The translations under genes were made by a program, and so were the position numbers. From CBDAPX01 sp965198725 (GTDB lineage: Bacteria; Pseudomonadota; Alphaproteobacteria; Rhodobacterales; Rhodobacteraceae), in NCBI GenBank assembly GCA_965198725.1, contig CBDAPX010000001.1, positions 1,922,001-1,986,000 on the forward strand: DNA of 64,000 bases, written 5' to 3'. Below are positions 52,220-60,862 of the stretch, in pieces (position 1 is the first letter of the stretch; each line of letters begins with the position of its first letter). Below the pieces are notes generated by a model, which was not told where the DNA came from, made no database searches, and worked only from the letters and a program-made list of their open reading frames with translations.

Positions 52220-52626
52220 CGGATGCGCCCAAAAACCCTTTTGAAGCGATGATGACGCAGGCCACTGAAATGGCCAAGGCGTTCAACCCCGCGTTGGAAA
52301 ACTTCTCTCCTAAAGGGTTTGAGGCACTGTGGCCGACCATGCCCAAGGACGTCATGGAAATGTGGTTCGGCAATGCGGTCAACAAAGACGGGCTGGACGC
52401 CAAAACCTGGCTGTTGCTGACCTTGGCGGGGCTGACGATGCAAGGGGCCCAGGCAGATACAGCCGTGCGCCAGACGGTGCGCCACGCGTTAGAGGCCGGA
52501 GCGAAGAAACAAGAGATCGTGGAAACCATTGGTCAAATGTCGGTATTTGCCGGCATCCCGGCCATGTCGCGCGCGCTGGAACTGGCGCAGGACGCGATGG
52601 GGGACACGGAAGGGGACGACACATGA
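52216..52626 (+). CDS. Carboxymuconolactone decarboxylase-like protein lacking CxxC
   Basis: 136-residue all-helical protein resembling the AhpD/CMD family: LLTLAGLTMQGAQADTAVRQTVRHALEAGAKKQEIVETI, followed by FAGIPAMSRALELAQ (motifs read in parts). Peroxidase members of the family carry a CxxC pair and a His in this helix; here the cysteines are absent, so a redox role seems excluded and binding or decarboxylase-like chemistry is open. It overlaps nuoI upstream and nuoJ downstream by four bases each. Confidence 0.75.
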   Translation: MTDAPKNPFEAMMTQATEMAKAFNPALENFSPKGFEALWPTMPKDVMEMWFGNAVNKDGLDAKTWLLLTLAGLTMQGAQADTAVRQTVRHALEAGAKKQEIVETIGQMSVFAGIPAMSRALELAQDAMGDTEGDDT

Positions 52627-53225
52627 GCGTTTTTGCCTTTTACCTGTTTGCTATCAGCACGATTGCCGGCGGCTTTTTCACAGTGATCAGCCGGAACCCG
52701 GTCCACTCTGTGCTGTGGCTGATCCTAGCCTTTCTCAGCTCTGCGGGCTTGTTCGTCCTGTTGGGCGCGGAATTTGTCGCGATGTTGCTGATCATCGTCT
52801 ATGTCGGCGCGGTCGCGGTTCTGTTCCTTTTCGTCGTTATGATGCTGGATGTGGATTTTGCAGAGCTGAAGGCGGAAATGGCAAAATACCTGCCGCTGGC
52901 GTTGCTCATCGCGCTGGTCATCCTGATGCAATTCGTGATGGCTTACGGCGCGTGGGAAAGCAACGCAGCGGCCTCTGATCTGCGGGCACAGGTTACACCG
53001 GTTGACCGCCACAATACCGAAGCCTTGGGTGTCATCCTGTATGACCAGTATTTCCTGCTCTTCCAACTGGCGGGTCTGATCCTGTTGGTGGCCATGATCG
53101 GCGCCATCGTCCTCACCCTGCGCCACCGTCAGGACATCAAACGTCAAAACGTCCTGGCCCAGATGTACCGTGATCCAGCCAAGGCGATGGAGTTGAAAGA
53201 CGTCAAACCGGGGCAGGGTTTGTGA
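52623..53225 (+). CDS. nuoJ: NADH-quinone oxidoreductase subunit J
   Basis: Membrane-arm subunit with five helices, 200 residues. The characteristic third helix with LLGAEFVAMLLIIVYVGAVAVLFLFVVMM (read in parts) contains the pi-bulge region important for coupling. The C-terminus contains RQDIKRQNVLAQMYRDP. Its stop overlaps the GTG of the following hypothetical frame. Confidence 0.96.
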   Translation: MSVFAFYLFAISTIAGGFFTVISRNPVHSVLWLILAFLSSAGLFVLLGAEFVAMLLIIVYVGAVAVLFLFVVMMLDVDFAELKAEMAKYLPLALLIALVILMQFVMAYGAWESNAAASDLRAQVTPVDRHNTEALGVILYDQYFLLFQLAGLILLVAMIGAIVLTLRHRQDIKRQNVLAQMYRDPAKAMELKDVKPGQGL

Positions 53226-53257
53226 TCTGGCAAACGATCATATCGCCGAAAGGCGTT

Positions 53258-53728
53258 ATGACCGTCCGTGGGGCGGTTGTCGCCGTCGTTCTGGCGGCAC
53301 CTTCCTCAGTTCTTGGTGTAACCCTGCCGGAATGCGAGCGGACCACGCATATCTCGCACGCCGGTGAAACGGCGCATCAGGATCTCGGAGACGGGCGTGT
53401 CATGTGGCAGACATGGTGGAGCCAGGAAGGATCGATGACCCGGATCACGGTCGCCGATTGTGCGCCCGGTGCGGCCCTGTCTGTGGTGACGGCCGAAGAA
53501 AACATGCGCAACCAGCCGCCATTTGACAAAACCACCCGGGCTTTGCGGGTGATTGAACGGCATGAAACCGGCGCGCGGACATTTGCAACGTTGCCGCGCA
53601 TGGCGGCGGATTTGGAAGAGATCGGGCGCGATGTGCGCATCGATGCGCAGACAGAAGAACCTTGCGCCTGCGCGGCGCTTTACCCCGATCTACGCGGGGA
53701 CAAGATGGAATTTGTGCTGGGCGGGTAA
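53258..53728 (+). CDS. Exported hypothetical protein between nuoJ and nuoK
   Basis: 156-residue protein with signal peptide TVRGAVVAVVLAAPSSVLG and mature start VTLPECERTTH. It has cysteines at ECERT, ADCAPG and EPCACAA and no recognised domain. The ATG at 53258 gives a clean signal peptide; a GTG at 53222, overlapping the nuoJ stop, would add 12 residues. It is followed by a 47-base gap and then nuoK. Confidence 0.65.
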   Translation: MTVRGAVVAVVLAAPSSVLGVTLPECERTTHISHAGETAHQDLGDGRVMWQTWWSQEGSMTRITVADCAPGAALSVVTAEENMRNQPPFDKTTRALRVIERHETGARTFATLPRMAADLEEIGRDVRIDAQTEEPCACAALYPDLRGDKMEFVLGG

Positions 53729-53775
53729 CGGCCGGCGGGGAATAAGAAACGGGGCAGACACCCCGGAGGGACGAC

Positions 53776-54081
53776 ATGATTGGACTTGAACACTACCTGA
53801 CGGTTGCGGCGACGCTCTTCGTCATTGGCATCTTCGGTCTGTTTCTGAACCGCAAGAACATCATCATCCTGTTGATGAGCATTGAATTGATGCAGCTTGC
53901 GGTGAACATCAACCTCGTCGCCTTTTCCAGCTATCTCGACGATCTGGTCGGGCAGGTGTTTACCCTGTTCGTCCTGACCGTCGCCGCCGCCGAAGCCGCC
54001 ATTGGCCTTGCCATCCTCGTCTGTTTCTTCCGCAACCGTGGCACGATCGCGGTGGAAGACGTCAATATGATGAAGGGCTAA
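53776..54081 (+). CDS. nuoK: NADH-quinone oxidoreductase subunit K
   Basis: Three-helix antiporter-like subunit, 101 residues, homologue of MrpC. The intramembrane Glu residues of the coupling path are in MSIELMQLAVNINLV and AAAEAAIGLAILV. CCGGAGGGACG precedes the start. nuoL follows seven bases after the stop. Confidence 0.97.
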   Translation: MIGLEHYLTVAATLFVIGIFGLFLNRKNIIILLMSIELMQLAVNINLVAFSSYLDDLVGQVFTLFVLTVAAAEAAIGLAILVCFFRNRGTIAVEDVNMMKG

Positions 54082-54088
54082 GAGACCC

Positions 54089-56251
54089 ATGGAAACCATT
54101 ATCCTCTTTGCCCCGCTGATCGGGGCACTTATCTGCGGGTTCGGGTGGCGCTTTATCGGCGAGACCGCGGCGCAATGGGTGGCCACGGGGCTTTTGTTCT
54201 TTGCCTGCCTGCTCAGTTGGATCGTCTTTTTCAGCTTTGATGGCGTGACCGAAAGCATCCCGGTCCTGCGCTTTATCGAAAGCGGCAGCTTGGCCACCGA
54301 ATGGGCCATCCGGATGGACCGTTTGACCGCGATCATGCTGATCGTCGTGACGACGGTTTCCGCGCTCGTGCATCTCTACAGCTTTGGCTACATGGCACAT
54401 GATCCGCAATGGAAAGAGGGCGAAAGCTATAAGCCGCGCTTCTTTGCTTATCTGTCGTTCTTTACCTTTGCGATGCTGTCGCTGGTGACGGCCGATAACC
54501 TAGTGCAGATGTTCTTTGGCTGGGAAGGCGTCGGCGTCGCCTCTTACCTGCTGATCGGGTTCTACTATCGCAAGCCAAGCGCCAACGCGGCGGCGATGAA
54601 GGCCTTTGTGGTCAACCGGGTGGGTGATTTCGGTTTTGCCCTTGGCATCTTTGCGCTCTTCTTTTTGGTCGACAGCATCAACTTCAACGATGTTTTTGCA
54701 GCCGCTCCGGTGTTGGCGGAAACGCAGCTGACGTTCCTGTGGGGCGAATGGAATGCGATTGAGGTGATCTGTGTCCTGCTCTTCATCGGGGCGATGGGGA
54801 AATCGGCGCAGCTGATCCTGCACACATGGTTGCCAGACGCGATGGAAGGCCCGACACCGGTGTCAGCGCTGATCCACGCTGCGACCATGGTGACCGCGGG
54901 CGTTTTCCTGGTGTGCCGGATGTCTCCGCTGATGGAATTTGCGCCGGGGGCCACTGGGTTCGTGACCGTTCTGGGCGCGACAACGGCGTTCTTTGCTGCG
55001 ACTGTTGGCCTTGTACAGACCGATATCAAACGGGTCATCGCATATTCGACCTGTTCTCAGCTGGGTTACATGTTCGTTGCGGCCGGCGTTGGCATGTATT
55101 CGGCGGCGATGTTCCACCTCTTCACGCACGCGTTCTTCAAAGCCCTGCTGTTCTTGGGTGCCGGATCGGTGATCCACGCCATGCATCATGAACAGGACAT
55201 GATGAACTATGGCGGTCTGCGCAAGAAGATCCCCTATACCTTCTGGGCGATGATGATTGGCACGCTGGCAATCACGGGCGTCGGTATTCCGTTCAGCTAT
55301 GACATGTTTGGCCTGCCTATTGGCTTTGCCGGTTTCGTGTCCAAGGACGCGATTATCGAAAGCGCCTGGGCCGGTGGGTCGGGATACGGCTTCTGGCTTT
55401 TGGTGGTCGCGGCGGCGATGACATCCTTCTACAGCTGGCGACTGATTTTCCTGACATTCTACGGCAAACAGCGCGGCGACAAGCACACGCATGAACATGC
55501 GCATGAAAGCCCGATGGTCATGTTGATCCCGCTGGGCGTGCTGAGTTTTGGGGCTGTTTTCGCGGGTATGATCTGGTTCCACCAGTTCTTTGGTCATGCG
55601 GACAAGGTCGGCAAATTCTACGGCGTACCGTATGAGGAAGCAGGTCATCACGATGAGGCGCATGGCGGCTATGATCACAGCATCCAATCAAGCGATACGC
55701 ATGGCACAGTCACCGTTTCGGACGACGATCATGCCAAGGATGATCATAGTGATGAAAAAGGCGGTAAGGAAAAGCACCATTACGTCTTTACCGGTCAACC
55801 GGGTGAGGGCGCGCTTTACATGGCACCGGACAACACCGTTCTGGATGATGCCCATGCCGCGCCAAAATGGGTGAAATTCTCACCCTTCCTTGCCATGGTG
55901 CTGGGCTTTGGCCTCGCTTACCTCTTCTATATCGTGAACCCGAGCCTGCCGGGTCGTTTGGCCGAAAACCAACGCCCGCTCTATCTGTTCCTGAAGAACA
56001 AATGGTATTTTGACGAGATTTACGACGTGATCTTTGTCAAACCAGCCATGGCAATTGGCGGGCTCTTTTGGAAGCGCGGCGATGGCAATGTGATTGACGG
56101 GTTCCTGAATGGCGTGGCGATGGGCGTTGTGCCGTTCTTCACCCGTCTCGCAGGGCGGGTTCAGTCCGGTTACATCTTCACCTACGCGTTCTGGATGGTT
56201 CTGGGCATTGCTGCCCTTGTCACCTGGATGACCATCGGAGGAGCAAACTGA
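54089..56251 (+). CDS. nuoL: NADH-quinone oxidoreductase subunit L
   Basis: Distal proton-pumping subunit, 720 residues, longer than the about 610 of E. coli. The antiporter core shows YLLIGFYY, HTWLPDAMEGPTPVSALIHAATMV (read in parts) and YSTCSQLGYM with the pumping lysine helix. The extra length comes from a cytoplasmic or periplasmic stretch after helix 13 rich in His, Asp and Lys (EAGHHDEAHGGYDH, DDDHAKDDHSDEKG), preceded by KHTHEHAHESP. The lateral helix follows near the C-terminus. Overlaps nuoM by one base. Confidence 0.96.
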   Translation: METIILFAPLIGALICGFGWRFIGETAAQWVATGLLFFACLLSWIVFFSFDGVTESIPVLRFIESGSLATEWAIRMDRLTAIMLIVVTTVSALVHLYSFGYMAHDPQWKEGESYKPRFFAYLSFFTFAMLSLVTADNLVQMFFGWEGVGVASYLLIGFYYRKPSANAAAMKAFVVNRVGDFGFALGIFALFFLVDSINFNDVFAAAPVLAETQLTFLWGEWNAIEVICVLLFIGAMGKSAQLILHTWLPDAMEGPTPVSALIHAATMVTAGVFLVCRMSPLMEFAPGATGFVTVLGATTAFFAATVGLVQTDIKRVIAYSTCSQLGYMFVAAGVGMYSAAMFHLFTHAFFKALLFLGAGSVIHAMHHEQDMMNYGGLRKKIPYTFWAMMIGTLAITGVGIPFSYDMFGLPIGFAGFVSKDAIIESAWAGGSGYGFWLLVVAAAMTSFYSWRLIFLTFYGKQRGDKHTHEHAHESPMVMLIPLGVLSFGAVFAGMIWFHQFFGHADKVGKFYGVPYEEAGHHDEAHGGYDHSIQSSDTHGTVTVSDDDHAKDDHSDEKGGKEKHHYVFTGQPGEGALYMAPDNTVLDDAHAAPKWVKFSPFLAMVLGFGLAYLFYIVNPSLPGRLAENQRPLYLFLKNKWYFDEIYDVIFVKPAMAIGGLFWKRGDGNVIDGFLNGVAMGVVPFFTRLAGRVQSGYIFTYAFWMVLGIAALVTWMTIGGAN

Positions 56252-57795
56252 TGAGTGGGTCCTTGCTCTCTATTGTGACGTTCATCCCGGCGGTGGCGGC
56301 GGCGATCCTGGCGCTGTTTCTGCGGGGCGATGATGCTGCGGCGCAGTCCAACGCGAAATATGCGGCCCTGTTTGCCACGACGATCACGTTTCTGGCGTCT
56401 TTGGGCATCCTTTTTGGCTTTGATCCGTCTGACACCGGGTTCCAATTCGTGGAAGAACGCGAATGGCTCTTGGGACTTCAATACAAGATGGGCGTGGATG
56501 GGATCAGCGTTCTTTTTGTGATGCTGACCACCTTCATCATGCCGTTGACCATTTTGGCCAGCTGGGAGGTGACGACCCGCGTCAAGGAATACATGATCGC
56601 CTTCCTGTTGCTGGAAACGCTGATGTTGGGCGTGTTCATGGCGCTGGATCTGGTTCTCTTTTACCTCTTCTTTGAGGCGGGCCTGATCCCGATGTTCCTG
56701 ATTATCGGGATCTGGGGCGGGGCCAACCGGATCTATGCGTCGTTCAAGTTCTTTCTTTACACCTTCCTGGGGTCCGTCCTGATGCTGGTGGCGATGGTGG
56801 CGATGTTTGCGGATGCGGGCACCACGGATATCGAGGTTTTGCTGACGCATCAGTTCGCAACCGAGACCTTCAGTGTTCTGGGCTTCCAAGTGATCGGCGG
56901 CTTGCAGACGATGCTGTTCCTTGCTTTCTTTGCGAGCTTTGCCGTCAAGATGCCGATGTGGCCAGTGCACACATGGTTGCCCGACGCGCACGTGCAGGCA
57001 CCGACGGCAGGCTCTGTCGTGCTGGCCGCGATCCTGCTGAAAATGGGCGGTTACGGGTTCTTGCGCTTTAGCTTGCCGATGTTCCCGGTCGGGTCGGCGG
57101 TGATGGCGGACCTCGTCCTGTGGATGTCGGCCATCGCGATTGTCTACACCTCGCTGGTGGCGCTGGTGCAAGAGGACATGAAAAAGCTGATTGCCTATTC
57201 CTCGGTTGCGCATATGGGCTTTGTGACCATGGGCATTTTTGCTGCAAACCAGCAGGGCATCGATGGCGCGATTTTCCAGATGCTAAGCCACGGCTTTATT
57301 TCGGCAGCCCTCTTTCTGTGTGTCGGCGTCATCTATGACCGGATGCACACGCGTGAGATTGACGCCTATGGCGGGCTGGTAAATCGGATGCCGGTTTACG
57401 CGTTGGTCTTCATGCTCTTCACCATGGCCAATGTGGGCTTGCCGGGCACGTCCGGGTTCGTGGGGGAATTTCTGACCTTGATGGGGGCCTTCCAGGTCAA
57501 CACCTGGATGACAGCCGTCGCTGCAACAGGCGTGATTTTCTCGGCCGGATACGCGCTGTGGCTTTACCGTCGTGTGGTCTTTGGGGACCTGATCAAGGGC
57601 AGCCTGAAGACCATTCAGGATATGAGCCCGCGAGAGCGATTCATTTTCGCCCCGTTGATCATTATGACTCTGTGGCTGGGTGTCTACCCTGCCTTGATCA
57701 CAGACATCATCGGGCCATCAACAACCGCGCTCGTGGCGCAATTTGACACCGCACTGGCGGCGGCAGAGGCCGCCAACCAGCTGGCATCGAACTGA
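56251..57795 (+). CDS. nuoM: NADH-quinone oxidoreductase subunit M
   Basis: Second antiporter-like pumping subunit, 514 residues. Landmarks are FYLFFEAGLIPMFLIIGIWGG (acidic helix), MPMWPVHTWLPDAHVQAPT with the conserved Lys/His region, and YSSVAHMGFVTMGIF. It follows nuoL directly (TGATG) and precedes nuoN by 14 bases. Confidence 0.97.
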   Translation: MSGSLLSIVTFIPAVAAAILALFLRGDDAAAQSNAKYAALFATTITFLASLGILFGFDPSDTGFQFVEEREWLLGLQYKMGVDGISVLFVMLTTFIMPLTILASWEVTTRVKEYMIAFLLLETLMLGVFMALDLVLFYLFFEAGLIPMFLIIGIWGGANRIYASFKFFLYTFLGSVLMLVAMVAMFADAGTTDIEVLLTHQFATETFSVLGFQVIGGLQTMLFLAFFASFAVKMPMWPVHTWLPDAHVQAPTAGSVVLAAILLKMGGYGFLRFSLPMFPVGSAVMADLVLWMSAIAIVYTSLVALVQEDMKKLIAYSSVAHMGFVTMGIFAANQQGIDGAIFQMLSHGFISAALFLCVGVIYDRMHTREIDAYGGLVNRMPVYALVFMLFTMANVGLPGTSGFVGEFLTLMGAFQVNTWMTAVAATGVIFSAGYALWLYRRVVFGDLIKGSLKTIQDMSPRERFIFAPLIIMTLWLGVYPALITDIIGPSTTALVAQFDTALAAAEAANQLASN

Positions 57796-57809
57796 GAAGG
57801 ACGCGATAG

Positions 57810-59261
57810 ATGGACACCATGATCGGAACAGATCTGGGCATCATCCTGCCCGAGATCATCCTGTCGGTTTACGCGATGCTGGCCTTGGTTGGGGCGGTTT
57901 ACACCACCAAGGACAAACTCGCGCCCGTGCTGGTTTGGTTGACGGCAGCGGTGATGGCGGTTCTGGCCATTTTCATCGCGACCACGGGCGAAGGGACCAA
58001 CGTGGCCTTTGGCGGCATGTTCGTCGATGACGGGTTCTCGCGCTTTGCCAAGGTGGCCATCCTGTTGTCCGCGGCGGCCGTTTTGGTGATGAGCCAGGAC
58101 TACATGCAGCGCCGCGATATTTTGCGGTTTGAGTACCCGTTGCTGATCTCTCTGGCCGCGGTTGGCATGATGATGATGGTGAGCGCCGGTGACCTTATGG
58201 CGCTGTACATGGGTCTTGAGCTGCAATCCCTCTCGCTTTACGTCGTGGCCTCTTTGCGCCGGGACAGTGTCAAATCCACCGAAGCAGGGCTGAAATACTT
58301 TGTGCTGGGCGCGCTCAGCTCTGGCCTGCTGCTCTATGGTGCATCGCTGGTCTATGGCTATTCAGGCACGACGCTCTTCTCCGGCATCGTGCAGACGGCG
58401 GTGCATGGTGAGGTGTCTCTGGGGCTGCTCTTTGGTCTGATCTTCCTGATTGCCGGCCTGGCTTTTAAGATCAGCGCGGTGCCGTTCCATATGTGGACGC
58501 CGGATGTTTACGAAGGCTCACCAACCCCTGTGACGGCGTTCTTTGCAACAGCGCCCAAAGTGGCGGCGATGGCGCTTTTCGCGCGGGTGATGCATGACGC
58601 CTTTGGCGGGGCCGTGGCGGATTGGAGCCAGGTGATTGCGCTCTTGTCGGTGCTCTCAATGTTCCTTGGCGCTTTTGCGGCGATCGGACAGCGCGATATC
58701 AAGCGGCTGATGGCCTATTCGTCGATTGCCCATATGGGCTATGCGATGATGGGTTTGGCCGCAGGCACCGCACTTGGGGTTCAGGCTTTGCTGGTCTACA
58801 TGGCGATTTACGTGACGATGAACATCGGCACTTTCGCCTTTATCCTGTCGATGGAAAAGGATGGGCAGCCGGTCACCGATATCACCGCGTTGAACCAATA
58901 TGCCAAACGCGAACCGGGGCGTGCCGTTGCGGTTCTGATCCTGATGTTCTCTTTGGCCGGTGTGCCGCCCATGCTGGGCTTTTTCGGCAAGCTGTATGTG
59001 CTGCGCGCGGCTTATGAAGGCGGATTGGCGTGGCTGGCGGTGGCCGGGGTGATCGCCTCGGTCATCGGGGCGTTCTATTATCTGCGGATCGTCTATTACA
59101 TGTATTTCGGGGACGAAACAGAGGACGAGCTGGAAACCAACGGATCTCCTATTCTCTTTGGGTTTCTGATGGCCTCGGCTGCGGTGATGCTTTTGGGGAT
59201 CATCAACATGTTCGGTGTGGAAGCGGCGGCCGCGGCGGCGGCGGGCGTTCTGGTCCAGTGA
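57810..59261 (+). CDS. nuoN: NADH-quinone oxidoreductase subunit N
   Basis: Third antiporter-like subunit, 483 residues, last gene of the operon. It shows MALYMGLELQSLSLYVV, PFHMWTPDVYEGSPTPVTAFF (read in parts) and YSSIAHMGYAMMG. The start may be ATG 57810 or 57819. The second copy of the GC-rich intergenic repeat follows the stop, which may serve as the end of the nuo transcription unit. Confidence 0.97.
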   Translation: MDTMIGTDLGIILPEIILSVYAMLALVGAVYTTKDKLAPVLVWLTAAVMAVLAIFIATTGEGTNVAFGGMFVDDGFSRFAKVAILLSAAAVLVMSQDYMQRRDILRFEYPLLISLAAVGMMMMVSAGDLMALYMGLELQSLSLYVVASLRRDSVKSTEAGLKYFVLGALSSGLLLYGASLVYGYSGTTLFSGIVQTAVHGEVSLGLLFGLIFLIAGLAFKISAVPFHMWTPDVYEGSPTPVTAFFATAPKVAAMALFARVMHDAFGGAVADWSQVIALLSVLSMFLGAFAAIGQRDIKRLMAYSSIAHMGYAMMGLAAGTALGVQALLVYMAIYVTMNIGTFAFILSMEKDGQPVTDITALNQYAKREPGRAVAVLILMFSLAGVPPMLGFFGKLYVLRAAYEGGLAWLAVAGVIASVIGAFYYLRIVYYMYFGDETEDELETNGSPILFGFLMASAAVMLLGIINMFGVEAAAAAAAGVLVQ

Positions 59262-59269
59262 CATATGGC

Positions 59270-59325
59270 GGGCCCAGTGGCCCCCGGTGGACGCCTCCGG
59301 CGGGAGTATTTGGGAAGAGAAGAAG
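59270..59325 (+). repeat. GC-rich intergenic repeat element, copy 2
   Basis: Hairpin GGGCC-CAGT-GGCCC is followed by CGCC-TCC-GGCG, then GGGAGTATTTGGGAAGAGAA and AAG up to the birA ATG (read in parts). Order and spacing match copy 1 at 29136. Here the purine-rich tail itself serves as the ribosome-binding region of birA. Confidence 0.6.
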
Positions 59326-60075
59326 ATGACGGGCTGGCCCCAAGGCTATGGCCTGCATGTGCTTGATGAGGTCGATAGTACCCTGAACGAAGCGGCGCGA
59401 ATGGCACCAACCGTGTCCGGGCCGGTCTGGATCATGGCGCGTGTGCAAACAGCGGCGCGGGGTCGGCGCGGGCGCGCCTGGGCCAATCCGGTTGGCAATC
59501 TGGCGGCGACTTTGGTCTTGCCGGATCCCGGCCGTCCGGATGTTGCGGCGTTGCGCTCTTTTGTGACGGCGCTGGCCCTGTTTGATGCCTGTGTGGCGGT
59601 GACGGGTCGGACGGATGGGTTTTCGCTCAAATGGCCGAACGATGTCTTGCTGAACGGTGGCAAGCTGGCCGGTATTTTGCTGGAAAGCGCAGGGCAGGCG
59701 GGTGGTGTTGGGCATCTGGCCATTGGGGTCGGCGTCAATCTGATCGCGGCCCCCCCAGCAGAGATGGTCGAAGCGCGGGCACTGCGGCCTGTGTCACTGT
59801 TGTCGGAAACGGGCTGTTCGGTTGCGCCGGAGGATATGTTGGCCGAGCTGGCCATTGCCTATGACGCCTATGAACGGCAGTTTCAGACCTATGGGTTTGA
59901 TCCGATCCGTCGGGCCTGGCTGGATCGGGCGGCGCGGTTGGGTGAGGTGGTCACCGCGCGGATTGGGTCAGAGGAGGTGGTCGGCACCTTTGACACGGTG
60001 GACGCGGATGGCAATCTTGTGCTTGTGACGGCCAATGGCCGCGACCGCATTCCCGCGGCGGATGTCTATTTCTGA
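59326..60075 (+). CDS. birA: Biotin--[acetyl-CoA-carboxylase] ligase (class I, no HTH)
   Basis: Attaches biotin to carrier domains such as that of MccA. The 249 residues start at the catalytic domain: LDEVDSTLNEAARM, the biotinyl-AMP loop GRRGRAW with the preceding TAARG, LKWPNDVLLNGGKLAGIL (read in parts) and IGVGVNL. The N-terminal winged-helix of bifunctional BirA is absent, so it should not repress biotin genes. The start at 59326 was chosen by the end of the repeat's purine-rich tail; coaX follows ten bases after the stop. Confidence 0.93.
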   Translation: MTGWPQGYGLHVLDEVDSTLNEAARMAPTVSGPVWIMARVQTAARGRRGRAWANPVGNLAATLVLPDPGRPDVAALRSFVTALALFDACVAVTGRTDGFSLKWPNDVLLNGGKLAGILLESAGQAGGVGHLAIGVGVNLIAAPPAEMVEARALRPVSLLSETGCSVAPEDMLAELAIAYDAYERQFQTYGFDPIRRAWLDRAARLGEVVTARIGSEEVVGTFDTVDADGNLVLVTANGRDRIPAADVYF

Positions 60076-60085
60076 GGAGGCCCCC

Positions 60086-60859
60086 ATGCTTTTGGCGATT
60101 GATTGCGGCAACACCAACACGGTGTTTTCCATCTGGGATGGGACGTCGTTCATCGGGACGTGGCGCACAGCGACCGAACATCAGCGGACGGCGGATCAGT
60201 ATTACGTCTTGCTGAGCACCTTGATGAAACTGCAGGGGATCGAAGTGACCATCACGGATGTGGTGATTTCATCGACCGTGCCGCGCGTGGTGTTCAACCT
60301 GCGTGTTCTGGCGGATCGGTATTTCGGGACGCGGCCTTATGTTGTCGGCAAACCCGATTGCAAATTACCTGTTGAAGTGCGGGTCGATGCCGGCACCGCC
60401 GTGGGGCCGGACCGGTTGGTCAACACCGTGGCCGGGCATGACATTTACGGCGGTGACCTGATCCTGGTGGATTTCGGGACGGCCACGACCTTTGACGTTG
60501 TGGCACGCGATGGCGCCTATGTCGGCGGGGCGATCGCCCCTGGCGTGAACCTGAGCCTTGAGGCGTTGCACATGGCCGCGGCGGCCTTGCCGCATGTGGA
60601 CATCAGCAAGCCGCAACAGGTCGTGGGCACCAATACGGTGGCCTGTATGCAGTCGGGGGTCTTTTGGGGGTATATCGGGCTGGTCCGCGAGATATGTGCC
60701 CGGATCAAGGCGGAACGGGACCGTGAGATGCGAATTATCTCGACCGGTGGACTTGCCCCTTTGTTTCAGCAGGCAGAACAGCTATTTGACGCCTTTGAAG
60801 ACGATCTGACCATGCATGGCCTGACGGTCATCTACAAATACAACAAGGAAAACCCCTAA
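60086..60859 (+). CDS. coaX: Type III pantothenate kinase
   Basis: Phosphorylates pantothenate in coenzyme A synthesis. 257 residues of the ASKHA fold with the ATP-binding DCGNTNTVFS, pantothenate-site GPDRLVN and the second phosphate motif DFGTATTFDVV. Type III enzymes need a monovalent cation and resist CoA feedback, which is family knowledge. GAGGAGG precedes the ATG. It lies between birA and rnj, three bases before the latter, on one transcript. Confidence 0.95.
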   Translation: MLLAIDCGNTNTVFSIWDGTSFIGTWRTATEHQRTADQYYVLLSTLMKLQGIEVTITDVVISSTVPRVVFNLRVLADRYFGTRPYVVGKPDCKLPVEVRVDAGTAVGPDRLVNTVAGHDIYGGDLILVDFGTATTFDVVARDGAYVGGAIAPGVNLSLEALHMAAAALPHVDISKPQQVVGTNTVACMQSGVFWGYIGLVREICARIKAERDREMRIISTGGLAPLFQQAEQLFDAFEDDLTMHGLTVIYKYNKENP

Positions 60860-60862
60860 GCG

